Part shown: positions 8,298-17,299 of the stretch, piece after piece
Layout of the letters: every line of letters begins with the position of its first letter
Numbering within the stretch: position 1 is the stretch's first letter
DNA from: Natrarchaeobius oligotrophus
GTDB taxonomy: Archaea; Halobacteriota; Halobacteria; Halobacteriales; Natrialbaceae
Assembly (NCBI RefSeq): GCF_003841465.1
Contig: NZ_REFZ01000001.1
Coordinates: 496,001-560,000 of the forward strand
Length of the DNA stretch: 64,000 nt
Direction: 5' to 3'
Position numbers and translations under genes: made by a program
The notes under the pieces: generated by a model
What the model was told of the DNA's origin: nothing
The model's database searches: none
The model's input: the letters and a program-made list of their open reading frames with translations, nothing else

Positions 8298-9341
8298 CTA
8301 CAGCCCGGGACGGCGGTCGGATCGTCGGTCCTCGAGCAGCCGTCGGCAGCGTTTTCCGGGCCCGCCTTCGATCGGCCAGCCGCGGGTGCGCCAGGCGGGC
8401 GGCTCCGGCTCGAACTCCGGGCAGGAACCGGAGCACTCCGTCGCGGTCTGACGGCATCCCGTCGCGTCGCAGTGCGGCACGAGCTGATTTCCCGCGTGCG
8501 AACGTAACTGGAAGTGCCGACAGTCGGGGCGCATCGTCTCGACGAACGACCGCCAGCCGCGCTCGTAGGCGCGTTCCGCGATGGCGAGTCGCCGTTCGGT
8601 CTTCTCGGCCGGATCGACGTACTCGAACCGGGCCGCAGATCCGTCCCGCTCGCCGCCCGCCGGTTGCTCGAGGATGCGCGTCCCCGGATCGTCCACCGGC
8701 AGCGATCGGGGATACCACTCGACTTCGGCGATCAGCGAGTCGGGTTCGAGCGCGAGCACCCCGGCCTCGACCGGCAGGTCCTCGAAGAGAACGGGTTCGA
8801 CGCGCTCGCCGGTTTTCCTGGTGGCGACCCAGACCTCGTCGGCGAGCGCCATCGCGACGTCGTACTCGAGCTGTGAGGCCAGCGAGCGCGCGGCGCTCGC
8901 GTCGAGGTCGGGTTTGTTCTCGACGGCGACGATCCGCTCGAGCCAGTCAGGGTAAGGCCACCTGCGACGGATCTGGATGCGGTTTCCGTCTCGACGCGTC
9001 TCGAGGACGCCGCGATCGTCGGCGCGGTGGATCGCCTCGCGGACGTACCGCCAGGGGTAGCCCGGGTGGGGCAGGGCGTCGCGGTAGTACGTCCACTCGT
9101 CGGGCGCGTTCCGGACGACGTGTAACAGGTCGCCGTCGAGGCGCTTCGGGCCGAACTTCGAGCGGGCGCGAAGACCCTCGAGGTCGCACTCGAGGACGAG
9201 CGTGTCCCAGCGGCGGCGTTTCGTGCCGAGCTGTCGGGCGACGAGGACCGTCCGGTCGCCGTCACCGTCGGGTGGCCACTCGCGTTCGGCCCACCGACAC
9301 GCTCGCAGTTCGAAGTGGAACTCGGCCGAGTACCGGGTCAC
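8298..9341 (-). CDS. DUF5787 family protein
   Basis: The 347-residue soluble protein opens MTRYSAEFHFELRACRWAEREWPP, a signature I associate with DUF5787. A nuclease-like central part is suggested by IVAVENKPDLD and YDVAMALADEVWVAT (about residues 130-165). This looks like a PD-(D/E)xK-style Glu-x-Lys arrangement, as in proteins that handle DNA ends. The C-terminus carries a Cys/His cluster (HCDATGCRQTATECSGSCPEF), probably a metal site. The nuclease idea is inference; the family has no assigned function. It converges on the DUF5797 gene. Confidence 0.82.
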   Translation of the reverse strand: MTRYSAEFHFELRACRWAEREWPPDGDGDRTVLVARQLGTKRRRWDTLVLECDLEGLRARSKFGPKRLDGDLLHVVRNAPDEWTYYRDALPHPGYPWRYVREAIHRADDRGVLETRRDGNRIQIRRRWPYPDWLERIVAVENKPDLDASAARSLASQLEYDVAMALADEVWVATRKTGERVEPVLFEDLPVEAGVLALEPDSLIAEVEWYPRSLPVDDPGTRILEQPAGGERDGSAARFEYVDPAEKTERRLAIAERAYERGWRSFVETMRPDCRHFQLRSHAGNQLVPHCDATGCRQTATECSGSCPEFEPEPPAWRTRGWPIEGGPGKRCRRLLEDRRSDRRPGL

Positions 9342-9378
9342 GGCCGAGTTTGGACGTCGAGCGAAAAAACGCGTTCGA

Positions 9379-10068
9379 TCAGATCGGCTGCGCTGCGCCC
9401 GTCGAATCGGATCGCGTCGTCGGACTCGTTTTCGCGAAGGCGAGACCGAACATCCTGCAGATCGCCACGTACGAGTAGAAATACACCACCGGAACGAGCA
9501 CTATCCCGACGATAGTCATCGTGAGAAGCGCCATGACGACCCAGGCGATCACGGCGATGACGATCGGCAACAGCACCGCCAGAAGGTACTCGAAGCTCAG
9601 GACGACCGACTTGATGACGCCGAAGTCGAACGCGCCGTTGATCGAACCCGTGTGCGCGTAGTTCGTCAGCGCCGCGGGGACGACGTAGTAGATGACCAGC
9701 ATCAGCGGGATGAACGTCAGCATGGTCACGAATCCGAGCCCCGCGAGTACGCCGCCGCCGTCGCCACCGATCACGCCACCCGCGCCGACGAGGGTGAACA
9801 CGACGACCATGTAGATTACGAACGGGACGAACGAGTAGACGATACTGATGACGGTAGCGACGAGACCCTTGACGAAGAGATCTCCCCACTCTTCGAACTC
9901 CGGAGGTTCGTCCGCGCCGTCGACCGTCGTCTCGAGGACGCGGACGAGATAGCCCGCCACGAAGAACGCGGGTATCAACAGAAACGACAGGAGTCCGAGG
10001 ACCGATCCGATGATCATCCGCCCGATCCAATCGCCACGTACTGGGTAGGAAAGTCCATCTTCTAGCAT
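9379..10068 (-). CDS. DUF4013 membrane protein (paralogue 1)
   Basis: The 229-residue integral membrane protein begins MLEDGLSYPVRGDWIGRMIIG, the DUF4013 opening. It has about six hydrophobic segments, including the hallmark cytoplasmic turn YLVRVLETTVDG...PPEFEEWGDLFVKG near residues 45-70. Function is unknown. The family is common in haloarchaea and methanogens. A second copy lies immediately upstream at 10125-10823. A TATA-like TTTTAATAGT stretch lies about 30 bases before its ATG, so it probably has its own leaderless promoter. Confidence 0.9.
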   Translation of the reverse strand: MLEDGLSYPVRGDWIGRMIIGSVLGLLSFLLIPAFFVAGYLVRVLETTVDGADEPPEFEEWGDLFVKGLVATVISIVYSFVPFVIYMVVVFTLVGAGGVIGGDGGGVLAGLGFVTMLTFIPLMLVIYYVVPAALTNYAHTGSINGAFDFGVIKSVVLSFEYLLAVLLPIVIAVIAWVVMALLTMTIVGIVLVPVVYFYSYVAICRMFGLAFAKTSPTTRSDSTGAAQPI

Positions 10069-10124
10069 GAGTGTACGATCAACCGAGGATACTGTATACT
10101 ATTAAAACTATTTATGTTGGTAAC

Positions 10125-10823
10125 TTAACCCCCTGGAGAGGACGTCGAAACGGCGTTCCCGACGACTCGACAGCTGACGAGAGCGGTGACGAACGCGAGC
10201 GCCGGCACCGCGAGCGTTCCGACGACGGTCAACAGGCTGACCACCGCAACGGCGAGAAAGACGAGCGGAACGACCTGGAGAACCGCGAGCGCGAGGAAGT
10301 ACTCGCGGCCCACGACGGTCGAAACGAGCGCGCGACGGTCGAACGCCGCGCGGAACCGTCCGGTTTCGGCGTATCGCGCCAGCGCCGCGGGGAGTGCGTA
10401 GTAAAGCGCACACGCGAACGCGACGACGGCCAGCGAGACGAGCGCGGCGAACAGTGCGGCGACGATGCTCACCCCCCATATCAGCGTCTCGTGGCCGCCG
10501 ATCGCGGGGGCCAGTCCGGACAGCCCGTAGTACCCACCGACGCCGAACGCCACTGCCAGCGCGCCACCCGCGATCACCGGAGCGAGGAGGTAACACAGCG
10601 TGATCCCCAGCGCGACCAGCCCCGTCGTCGCGAGCCCCCGCCAGGTTCGAAACGCCGGGGGCTCCGATCGTCCCTCGAGCGTCGCTGCGAGCGTTCGAAC
10701 GCAGTATCCGGCGAGAATCAGTCCCGGGACGACGAGGATCGATCCGAGAACGAGGACGCTGCCAATTGCGGTCCGCTCGAGCCACGGGCCTCGAGTCGGA
10801 TACGAGAGCGGGTCGTCGAACAT
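10125..10823 (-). CDS. DUF4013 membrane protein (paralogue 2)
   Basis: The 232-residue protein is a clear paralogue of its downstream neighbour. It shares the MFDDPLSYPTRGPWLERTAIG start, the YCVRTLAATLEG...PPAFRTWRGLATTG loop and about six transmembrane segments. The copies have diverged substantially, so the duplication is old. No catalytic motif is visible. The 56-base gap between the two contains the promoter of copy 1, so they may be separately expressed. Confidence 0.9.
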   Translation of the reverse strand: MFDDPLSYPTRGPWLERTAIGSVLVLGSILVVPGLILAGYCVRTLAATLEGRSEPPAFRTWRGLATTGLVALGITLCYLLAPVIAGGALAVAFGVGGYYGLSGLAPAIGGHETLIWGVSIVAALFAALVSLAVVAFACALYYALPAALARYAETGRFRAAFDRRALVSTVVGREYFLALAVLQVVPLVFLAVAVVSLLTVVGTLAVPALAFVTALVSCRVVGNAVSTSSPGG

Positions 10824-11019
10824 CCGAACGTCTCGAACGTATGGTTACAGACGGCCCCGATAAACGCTTCGAGGTCCCGTCGCGATCGTTCTCCGGGCGG
10901 TCCGGAGCGGAAAGTCGCCGAACCGACTCGAGCGATCGACCGCCGCGATCGGTTCGAACCCGACAACCGCTCCGCTGTGAGAACGGCCGCCGTCGACGCC
11001 GCGCTACCCGCGAGAAGTG

Positions 11020-11454
11020 TTAGTCGTCTCCCTCCTCGCGTTCGTCGAGAAACTCGTGGGCCTGCTCTAAGATCTCTCGCGGGCCGTCCTGGGTGACGGT
11101 GTTCACCGCCTGTTCGTAATCGCGCCACTGCAGGTCGCGGTGTTCGTGGGAGAGTTCCGCGCTCGCCTCGAACGATTTCGCGATGAAGAGGTGAACGGTC
11201 TTGTGGATGGTCGTTCCGTTCGCCTCGAAGACGTAATCGTAGTCCTCGCGAAAGCCGTCGAGTAACCGAAACTCCTCGATTCCTGCCTCTTCCTTTACTT
11301 CGCGGATAGCCGTCTGCTGTAGTTCTTCGTCTCCTTCGACACCGCCCTTCGGAAACTCCCAGTCGCCCGGGCGGCTCTTGAGTAGAAGATACTCGCGCCG
11401 GCCCCGCGTGTCGCGGAAGAGGATCGCGCCTGCGCTCGTAGCTTCGACTGCCAT
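11020..11454 (-). CDS. Nudix hydrolase, Ap4A hydrolase type
   Basis: The 144-residue protein contains a complete Nudix box: GGVEGDEELQQTAIREVKEEAG (about residues 37-58), with the REVKEE metal-binding core. The context WEFPKGGVE and the following DYDYVFEANGTTIHKTVHLFIA match bis(5'-nucleosyl)-tetraphosphatases, which cut Ap4A to ATP and AMP. Substrate assignment is from family resemblance. It starts MAVEATSAGAILFRDTRG, the usual N-terminus. It is divergent from the S10-like gene across 243 bases with no other content. Confidence 0.9.
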   Translation of the reverse strand: MAVEATSAGAILFRDTRGRREYLLLKSRPGDWEFPKGGVEGDEELQQTAIREVKEEAGIEEFRLLDGFREDYDYVFEANGTTIHKTVHLFIAKSFEASAELSHEHRDLQWRDYEQAVNTVTQDGPREILEQAHEFLDEREEGDD

Positions 11455-11697
11455 TAACAGGACTAATAGATACGACGTTAAGAGAATATCGGACTGTTCG
11501 TCATCCGTATACTGCTTCCCGAGGAGAATTACACGAATTTATCAATTGGCGGCTCGAATCCGACCGTTGACGAACGGACGGCGACGGCTTCGGTCGCCGG
11601 CGGCTCGCGCGCCGGCAGAGTGGGGGGACTCGCCGTCACCGTCGCCCCATCTCAGCAACTTTTTACGCGCCGACCGTGGACGTTGGACAACGAATCC

Positions 11698-12033
11698 ATG
11701 ACCTTCGTCACCCGTCTCACGCTCCAGAGCGGCGATCGAGCCGCGCTCGACGGCATCGTCGACGACATCAAATCCACCGCGGAACGAAAGGGGGCGGCGC
11801 TGAAGGGACCCCACTCGCATCCACCCGAGACGATCTCGGTTCCCCAGCACTGCCGGCTTCACGGCGACGACGAGCGTCGGTTTTCCTCCTGGCAGTACAC
11901 CGTCTTCACCCGCGAACTCGAGATTCACGGCCACGACAACCTCGCGCGGAACATCGCCTCCCAGAACTTTCCCGACTCGGTCCACATCGAAGCCGAGGTC
12001 GAACAGATTCACGGCGCCGGCCGCAGCAACTGA
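11698..12033 (+). CDS. uS10-like ribosomal protein paralogue
   Basis: The 111-residue protein has the uS10 fold pattern: an N-terminal strand MTFVTRLTLQSGDRAALDGIVDDIKSTAERKG, the loop GPHSHPPETISVPQH, and a C-terminal strand VHIEAEVEQIHG. The canonical haloarchaeal RpsJ I know begins differently and lacks the HGDDERRFSSWQ insert, so this is a paralogue annotated in haloarchaea as an S10/mL48-family protein. ATG 11698 is preferred over an upstream in-frame start because it gives the standard fold and lies about 30 bases after a TTTTTACG promoter-like stretch. Whether it enters ribosomes is unknown. Confidence 0.85.
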   Translation: MTFVTRLTLQSGDRAALDGIVDDIKSTAERKGAALKGPHSHPPETISVPQHCRLHGDDERRFSSWQYTVFTRELEIHGHDNLARNIASQNFPDSVHIEAEVEQIHGAGRSN

Positions 12034-12151
12034 CGAACGTCCGTCGGATCGACTCCGGCGCGGGTTCGACGGTTGAGTCGGTTCTTGCGGCAGCGTCGAT
12101 CCGCGTTTCGCGTCGATGGCGTTACGTGTCAGGGCCGCGTCCGTCCCGACG

Positions 12152-13426
12152 ATGACGACCGACGATCTCGTCTCGTTTCGCCGCGATCTGCACCGACGAC
12201 CGGAACCCGCCTGGCGGGAGTTCTACACCACGGCACGGATCGTCGAGGAACTCGAGTCCAGACTCGACCTCGACGAACTCCACGTCGGGCCGGAGGCGAT
12301 CGCGACCGACCACCGGCTGGCCGTTCCCGACGACGTCGAACTCGACCGGTGGTACGAGCAGGCCCGCGAGACCGACGTCGACGAGGCGATCCTCGAGCGC
12401 CTCGAGGGGGGATATACGGGTGCCGTCGCCGTCCTCGAACGCGGCGACGGACCGACGGTGGGGCTGCGCGTCGACGTCGACGGACTGCCGCGCGAGGAGT
12501 CCGACGATCCGGACCACCTGCCCGCAGCGGAGGGGTTTCGATCGGAACACGAGGGGGCGATGCACGCCTGCGGACACGACGCCCACGCGACCATCGGCGT
12601 CGGCGTCCTCGAACGGATCGCCGACGGCGATTTCTCGGGCACGCTGAAAGTGTTCTTTCAGCCCGCAGAGGAGGTCATCGGCGGCGGCAAGGCGATGGCG
12701 AACCGCGAGCACGTCGCCGACGTCGACTACCTGCTCGCGGTTCACGTCGGCCTCGACCATCCGACCGGCACCGTCGTCGCGGGAATCGACGGCTTCCTCG
12801 CGGTCTGTCACCTCGAGGCGGAATTTTCCGGCGAGCCGGCTCACGCGGGCGGCCACCCCGAACAGGGGAGAAACGCGGTCCAGGCGATGGCGACGGCGGT
12901 CCAGAACCTCTACGGCATCCCGCGGCACAACGACGGCAAGACGCGAGTCAACGCGGGGGTCGTCGAGGGCGGCAGCGCGGCAAACATCGTTCCCGAGCAC
13001 GCTCGCATCGTCGCCGAAGTGCGCGGCGAGACGACCGACCTCATGGAGTACGTCCGCACCCACGCCAAGCGGATCGTCCGAAGCGCGGCCGAGATGCACG
13101 ACTGCGAGGTCTCCTTCGAGACGGGTGCGGAGGCTCCGAGCGCGACGAGCGACGAGGAACTGGTCTCGCTCGTCGCCGACGTCGCGGGCGAGACGACCGG
13201 CGTCGAGACCGTTCTCGAGCGCGACGAACTCGGCGGCAGCGAGGACGCGACGTTCCTGATGCGCGAAGTACAGCAAAACGGCGGTCACGCGGCCTACGTC
13301 GGCGTCGGCACCGACCACCCCGGCGGCCACCACACCTCGACGTTCGACGTCGACGAGGAGAGCATCGGTCAGGCGGTCGACGTCCTCTCGAAGACGATCG
13401 AACGGATCGATCGGGAACGACCCTGA
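12152..13426 (+). CDS. M20D amidohydrolase, AbgA-like
   Basis: Metal-dependent amidohydrolase of the M20 family. It resembles the A subunit of p-aminobenzoyl-glutamate hydrolase over its whole length (424 residues from ATG 12152; an ATG at 12116 adds 12). The metal and catalytic regions are present: MHACGHDAHATIG (about residues 136-148), FQPAEEVIGGG, AHAGGHPEQGRNA and SEDATFLM. The final metal His lies in GGHHTSTFDVDE. An AbgA-type insertion (VPDDVELDRWYEQARE...GGYTG) distinguishes it from ordinary hippurate hydrolases. The substrate is probably an N-acyl amino acid or folate breakdown product; no AbgB or AbgT partner is adjacent. Confidence 0.88.
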   Translation: MTTDDLVSFRRDLHRRPEPAWREFYTTARIVEELESRLDLDELHVGPEAIATDHRLAVPDDVELDRWYEQARETDVDEAILERLEGGYTGAVAVLERGDGPTVGLRVDVDGLPREESDDPDHLPAAEGFRSEHEGAMHACGHDAHATIGVGVLERIADGDFSGTLKVFFQPAEEVIGGGKAMANREHVADVDYLLAVHVGLDHPTGTVVAGIDGFLAVCHLEAEFSGEPAHAGGHPEQGRNAVQAMATAVQNLYGIPRHNDGKTRVNAGVVEGGSAANIVPEHARIVAEVRGETTDLMEYVRTHAKRIVRSAAEMHDCEVSFETGAEAPSATSDEELVSLVADVAGETTGVETVLERDELGGSEDATFLMREVQQNGGHAAYVGVGTDHPGGHHTSTFDVDEESIGQAVDVLSKTIERIDRERP

Positions 13427-13600
13427 CGGTCGTCCCGTTTCAGCGGGTCGGAACCGAACCGGCGGACGAACGCTGCGGTCCGGAGTCGTCGTTCGATCGG
13501 ATACTTATTTTTCCATCGAGACGAGTCGTTCGAACGACATGCGTTCCCCGCAGCCTCCCTCCACCCCGTACGAGCCGCGGCGACTCGAGGTGGGGTCGCC

Positions 13601-15316
13601 GTGACGTCGATCCGCACCCGCGCCGGCCTCCTCGCCCGCACCGCCATCGCCGCCGGCTGCTGTCTCGTCCTCTCGAGCGCCGTCGTCGGCGCGGCCCTGC
13701 TGCTCGTCGCCGTCCCCGTCTACGCGGGAACTCGGTACGGCGTGGAGACCCTTTCGTCGCCGGCGTTCCGGCCCGACACCGACGCCGGCCTCCTCGCCGA
13801 ACCGCTCGCCGGGGCGTTCGTGGTCGCGATCGCGGTCACCTGCCTGGTCGCCGTCGAACTGTCGCTTCGAACCGTCCGCACCGCCCGCGAGCGCGGAGCG
13901 CCGGCCGGCGCGCTCGCACAGGGGGCCGTCGAACTCGCGTCGTACGTGCTGTTGCTCTCGTCGCTGCTGCTCGCGCTGGCCGTCCTGCCGTTTTTGCGGT
14001 CGACGCTGCCCGAGCCCGCGTTCGCACTCCTGGTCCTGTTCGGCTCGTTCTACCTGCTGACGGTCGGTTACGCCTGGGCCGCCCACGAGTGGCTCCGCTC
14101 GCGCGACGCGGACGACGAGCGAACGACCGGCGGCGGCTACCTCGTCATCGGCGTCTTCGCCGTCGGCTACCTCAGCGCGGCCTACTGGTCCGGGTTCGGC
14201 TGGCTCGTCGTCGTCGCGCTCGGCTGGCTCGTCCTCGGCTCGGTCCTCGCTCCCGACCACGTCGACCGGGTTCGAGACGCCGTCGAGCGCCGCGCCGCCG
14301 AGAGCGCCGAGGAGGAACCCGTCGATCCCGACGACGTCTACGGCTTCACGGACGAAGTCGAACGGATTCGCGCTCGGCTCCGGCGGGCGCGGGGTCCGCG
14401 ACCGGCGGTCCTCGCGGCGGTCGGTGCGCTCGTCGTACTGGGCGGGGGCTACTGGGCGGCGACCCGCGTTTCGACCGGGGCGCTCGCCGCCTCGCTGGCC
14501 GCCGTGAGCGCCGTTTCGCTCGTCGGCGTCCACGCCGGCGGCGCGATCCGCGCGGAGTTCGCCGGCGACACCGCCGTTCTCCGCGAACTCGAGGGTCGAT
14601 TCGACCTCGAGGCGCTCGCGGCGGGCGAGCCTGCGGATCGGACCGTCGGCGCGAGCGGGCCAGCCGATGCCGAACCGACTCGCTCGTCGCTGGCGTCCGT
14701 CGTGACTCGACTCGCCGGGCAAGCCGATCTGCCGGCCCCCGAGATTCGGGTGCTCGAGCGCGACACGCCGGTCGCGCTGACGGTGGGCTACCGACCGGCC
14801 GCGTCGACACTGGTCCTCTCCCGGGGGCTGATCGAGACGCTCGAGAGGCGCGAACTCGAGGCCGTCGTCGCCCACGAACTCGCCCACGTCGCCAACCGGG
14901 ACGCCGCGGTGCTCACCGCGCTGTCGGCACCCGGAGCCGTCGCGCGGCTCTCGCGCAGCCGGTACGGCTACAACCCCGTCGTCGCGCCGCTCGCCGCGTC
15001 GGTTCGGCTGGCGAGTCGCTGGTACGTCGCCCTCGTCGCCCGCGGGCGGGAGTACGCCGCCGACGACGGCGCGGTCGCGATCACCGGCGATCCGGCCGCC
15101 CTCGCCGGCGCACTCGAGACGCTGGACGACGACCTCGAGCGTCGTCCGACGACGGATCTCCGCGAGCGGGATACGGCCGCCGCGTTCGCCATCGTCCCGC
15201 CGCCGTGGGAGGAACACCCCTTTTTCGACCGGACGCGACGGTTCGTCGCGCGAACGATCTTCGGGACCCATCCGCCGACGAAAACGCGCGTCGACCGGCT
15301 GCGGACTCGAGTGTGA
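13601..15316 (+). CDS. M48 family zinc metalloprotease
   Basis: The 571-residue membrane protease starts at GTG 13601. Several transmembrane segments (about 15-40, 65-85, 105-150, 180-205, 270-310) surround the catalytic domain. The HExxH motif is intact in VVAHELAHVANRD (about residues 422-434), and the third zinc ligand is in GREYAADDGAV. The closing HPPTKTRVDRLR is typical of HtpX/M48B proteases, which degrade misfolded membrane proteins. It is longer than bacterial HtpX because of an extended N-terminal membrane region. It follows the amidohydrolase by 174 bases. Confidence 0.9.
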   Translation: MTSIRTRAGLLARTAIAAGCCLVLSSAVVGAALLLVAVPVYAGTRYGVETLSSPAFRPDTDAGLLAEPLAGAFVVAIAVTCLVAVELSLRTVRTARERGAPAGALAQGAVELASYVLLLSSLLLALAVLPFLRSTLPEPAFALLVLFGSFYLLTVGYAWAAHEWLRSRDADDERTTGGGYLVIGVFAVGYLSAAYWSGFGWLVVVALGWLVLGSVLAPDHVDRVRDAVERRAAESAEEEPVDPDDVYGFTDEVERIRARLRRARGPRPAVLAAVGALVVLGGGYWAATRVSTGALAASLAAVSAVSLVGVHAGGAIRAEFAGDTAVLRELEGRFDLEALAAGEPADRTVGASGPADAEPTRSSLASVVTRLAGQADLPAPEIRVLERDTPVALTVGYRPAASTLVLSRGLIETLERRELEAVVAHELAHVANRDAAVLTALSAPGAVARLSRSRYGYNPVVAPLAASVRLASRWYVALVARGREYAADDGAVAITGDPAALAGALETLDDDLERRPTTDLRERDTAAAFAIVPPPWEEHPFFDRTRRFVARTIFGTHPPTKTRVDRLRTRV

Positions 15317-15581
15317 TTCGGGCGTCCCGATACACTCGAAACAGGTGGCCAGGAGGGGCGGTCGCCGCAACTCGCGGCGACCGTCGTGACTCGGGGGAGG
15401 GCAGGCGGTCGGCCGATAACGACCGCGAGCGAGTAAAACGAGCGAGCGGGCCGACGACCGATGTGGAGGACGCTACGCGTCCGGAACGGAGGGAGGAGTG
15501 CTTTTGATCGACATTTTGCCGAGGGACGGCGCGTGCGATGCGTTCGTCGCTCGCGCCAGACCGCAGCGCAAAAGGTCGGTT

Positions 15582-16988
15582 CTAGTACTTCGGATCGGCA
15601 CCGGTCGTCTCGTAGACGGCCTCCATCAACTCGTCGCGTCGGTCCTGCCAGGCGGCGAATCCGTCGGGACTCGAGGGGTAGTCCTCGTAGTGTTCGAGCA
15701 GGTCGTCCGCGCAGCGTTTCGTCTTGTAGAGGTTCCAGATGGTTCCCCAGTGACCGCGGCTTTTGAGCAAGGCCTCGAGTTTGAGCTTCAACCCGACGTC
15801 CGTACTCCCCGAGTAGAGCGCCTCGGCGAGTTTGTCGCCGGGCATCGCCGCGAGCAGCCCCATCAGGTCGTCGACGTCGACCGCGGTCGAGAGGATGTTG
15901 TAGACGTCGAGTGCGGCGTAGCGCGCCCCGAAGTGGTCCATCACGCGCTCGTTGTACTCCCAGAGAACGTCTTCGCTCGGATCGCCGGACTCGATCGCCT
16001 CGACGACGCGTTCGGCGGCGTACTTGCCGGCGTAGGCCGCACCGGCGATGCCGCCGCCGGTGGTCGGATTGACGTGGCCCGCGGCGTCGCCGACGGCCAC
16101 GTACCCGGGGTGGACGGCCGAGTCGTACGGTCGTCGCGTGGGGAGCGCGGCGCCGAGTTTGTCGTCAACTTCGGCTCCCTCGAACTCCGGCCGGTTCTCG
16201 AGGTCGCGTTTGAGGTCGTCGACGAGTTTCATCGGCTCCTCGGTCATCTGAAAGCCGAGTCCGGCGTTGATCTCGGTCTCGGTCCGCGGGAAATACCAGA
16301 GGTAGCCCGCCGCGCGCTCGGTCGGCTTGAACACGAGGGCGTCGTGCCACTCGACCGGCTCTTTTACGTGAACGATCTCGCGGTAAGCCGAACAGAAGTG
16401 GGAGTAGGTGACGTTCGTGTCGAACGTGGAGTGCTCGAAGTCGACGTGGTCCTGAAGCACCGACAGCGAACCTGCGGCGTCGATCACGACCTCGGCCTCG
16501 TACGCGATCGGATCGCCCTTGCGGATCGCCTCGACGCCGGTCACGCGGCCGTCTTCGGTCTGGCGGACGTCGGTGACGACCGTGTCGTAGTGAATCTCCG
16601 CGCCGGCGTCGGCCGCGCCGTCGATGATGCGGCGGCCGTACTCCCAGCGATCGATGACCGCGAGTTCGCCGGGGACCGGAATCTCGAGGACGGTGTCCTC
16701 CTGGGGAATCTCGAACCGGCCGTGGTCGACGTCGGTGTTGGTGAACGCCGGTTCGATCCGCGATTTGGGGATCGACTCGGGGAAGGCGTCGGCTCCTTTG
16801 AGCGCGTCCCCGCAGGCGATGTGGCCCGCCTGCTCCTCGGACTTGCGTTCGACGACGACGACGTCGTACCCCTCGCGTGCGACGGTCGCCGCGGCGTAAC
16901 AGCCGGCGGTTCCGGCACCGACGACGACCGCGTCGACCGATCGGGTTCCGGTCGAAGCGGCGGACCCCGACTGCTCCTGTGTACTCAT
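15582..16988 (-). CDS. Geranylgeranyl reductase family flavoprotein
   Basis: FAD-dependent reductase of the digeranylgeranylglycerophospholipid reductase family, which saturates isoprenoid chains of archaeal membrane lipids. It has 468 residues from the ATG at 16988. The N-terminal dinucleotide-binding motif is VVVGAGTAGCYAA (about residues 21-33), followed by VVVVERK and GHIACGDALKG. The second FAD motif is PGYVAVGDAAGHVNPTTGGGI (about 305-325). An upstream extension of the frame has no coding character. The exact substrate (core lipid, menaquinone or carotenoid chain) cannot be told. It converges on the M48 gene across 265 bases with nothing recognisable. Confidence 0.9.
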   Translation of the reverse strand: MSTQEQSGSAASTGTRSVDAVVVGAGTAGCYAAATVAREGYDVVVVERKSEEQAGHIACGDALKGADAFPESIPKSRIEPAFTNTDVDHGRFEIPQEDTVLEIPVPGELAVIDRWEYGRRIIDGAADAGAEIHYDTVVTDVRQTEDGRVTGVEAIRKGDPIAYEAEVVIDAAGSLSVLQDHVDFEHSTFDTNVTYSHFCSAYREIVHVKEPVEWHDALVFKPTERAAGYLWYFPRTETEINAGLGFQMTEEPMKLVDDLKRDLENRPEFEGAEVDDKLGAALPTRRPYDSAVHPGYVAVGDAAGHVNPTTGGGIAGAAYAGKYAAERVVEAIESGDPSEDVLWEYNERVMDHFGARYAALDVYNILSTAVDVDDLMGLLAAMPGDKLAEALYSGSTDVGLKLKLEALLKSRGHWGTIWNLYKTKRCADDLLEHYEDYPSSPDGFAAWQDRRDELMEAVYETTGADPKY

Positions 16989-17218
16989 ACCCACACTGTC
17001 TATACCCCGGGGAGAAAACGTTTTATGGTCGATTCGAACCGTCCGGCCGAGCGGAAACGTCGAATCGCGGTCACGACGTCCCGCGGGTGTGCTCCGTCCG
17101 CGTTCGAATCTCGCCGCCCTGCGGATCCGCACTCTCCCCCGAGCGACGCTCGGTTTTCCTCGAGTCTCGGTCACCGCTTTGTTCGGGCCTCGAGGAACGC
17201 CGGTCCGTCAGGTTTCAA

Positions 17219-17299
17219 ACGGTTTACTGTACGTCATTTCCGGCGCACCCGCGACACGGGCGCGGGTGCACCGGTACATCGGTACAGTAATCCGTATCA
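17219..17299. repeat. Palindromic repeat element, copy A
   Basis: This nested palindrome fills the end of the 308-base gap 16989-17296. The outer arms ACGGTTTACTGTAC (17219-17232) and GTACAGTAATCCGT (17282-17295) differ at one base. The inner arms CCGGCGCACCCGCG (17240-17253) and CGCGGGTGCACCGG (17261-17274) also differ at one base. The core is nearly identical to copy D (61245-61326), 44 kb away. Its right end runs into the stop codon of the aldose dehydrogenase gene, so it may act as a transcription terminator or be a small non-autonomous element. The rest of the gap (16989-17218) shows no gene. Confidence 0.8.

Noticed and set aside
12073-15507. 1144-codon open frame on the plus strand
   Set aside because: It is extremely Arg-rich and runs through the amidohydrolase and M48 protease in another frame; a GC-rich shadow frame.
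17045-17130. tRNA-like GTTCGAATC and GGCCGAGCGG sequences in the gap after the geranylgeranyl reductase start
   Set aside because: No T stem or acceptor stem can be paired around them.
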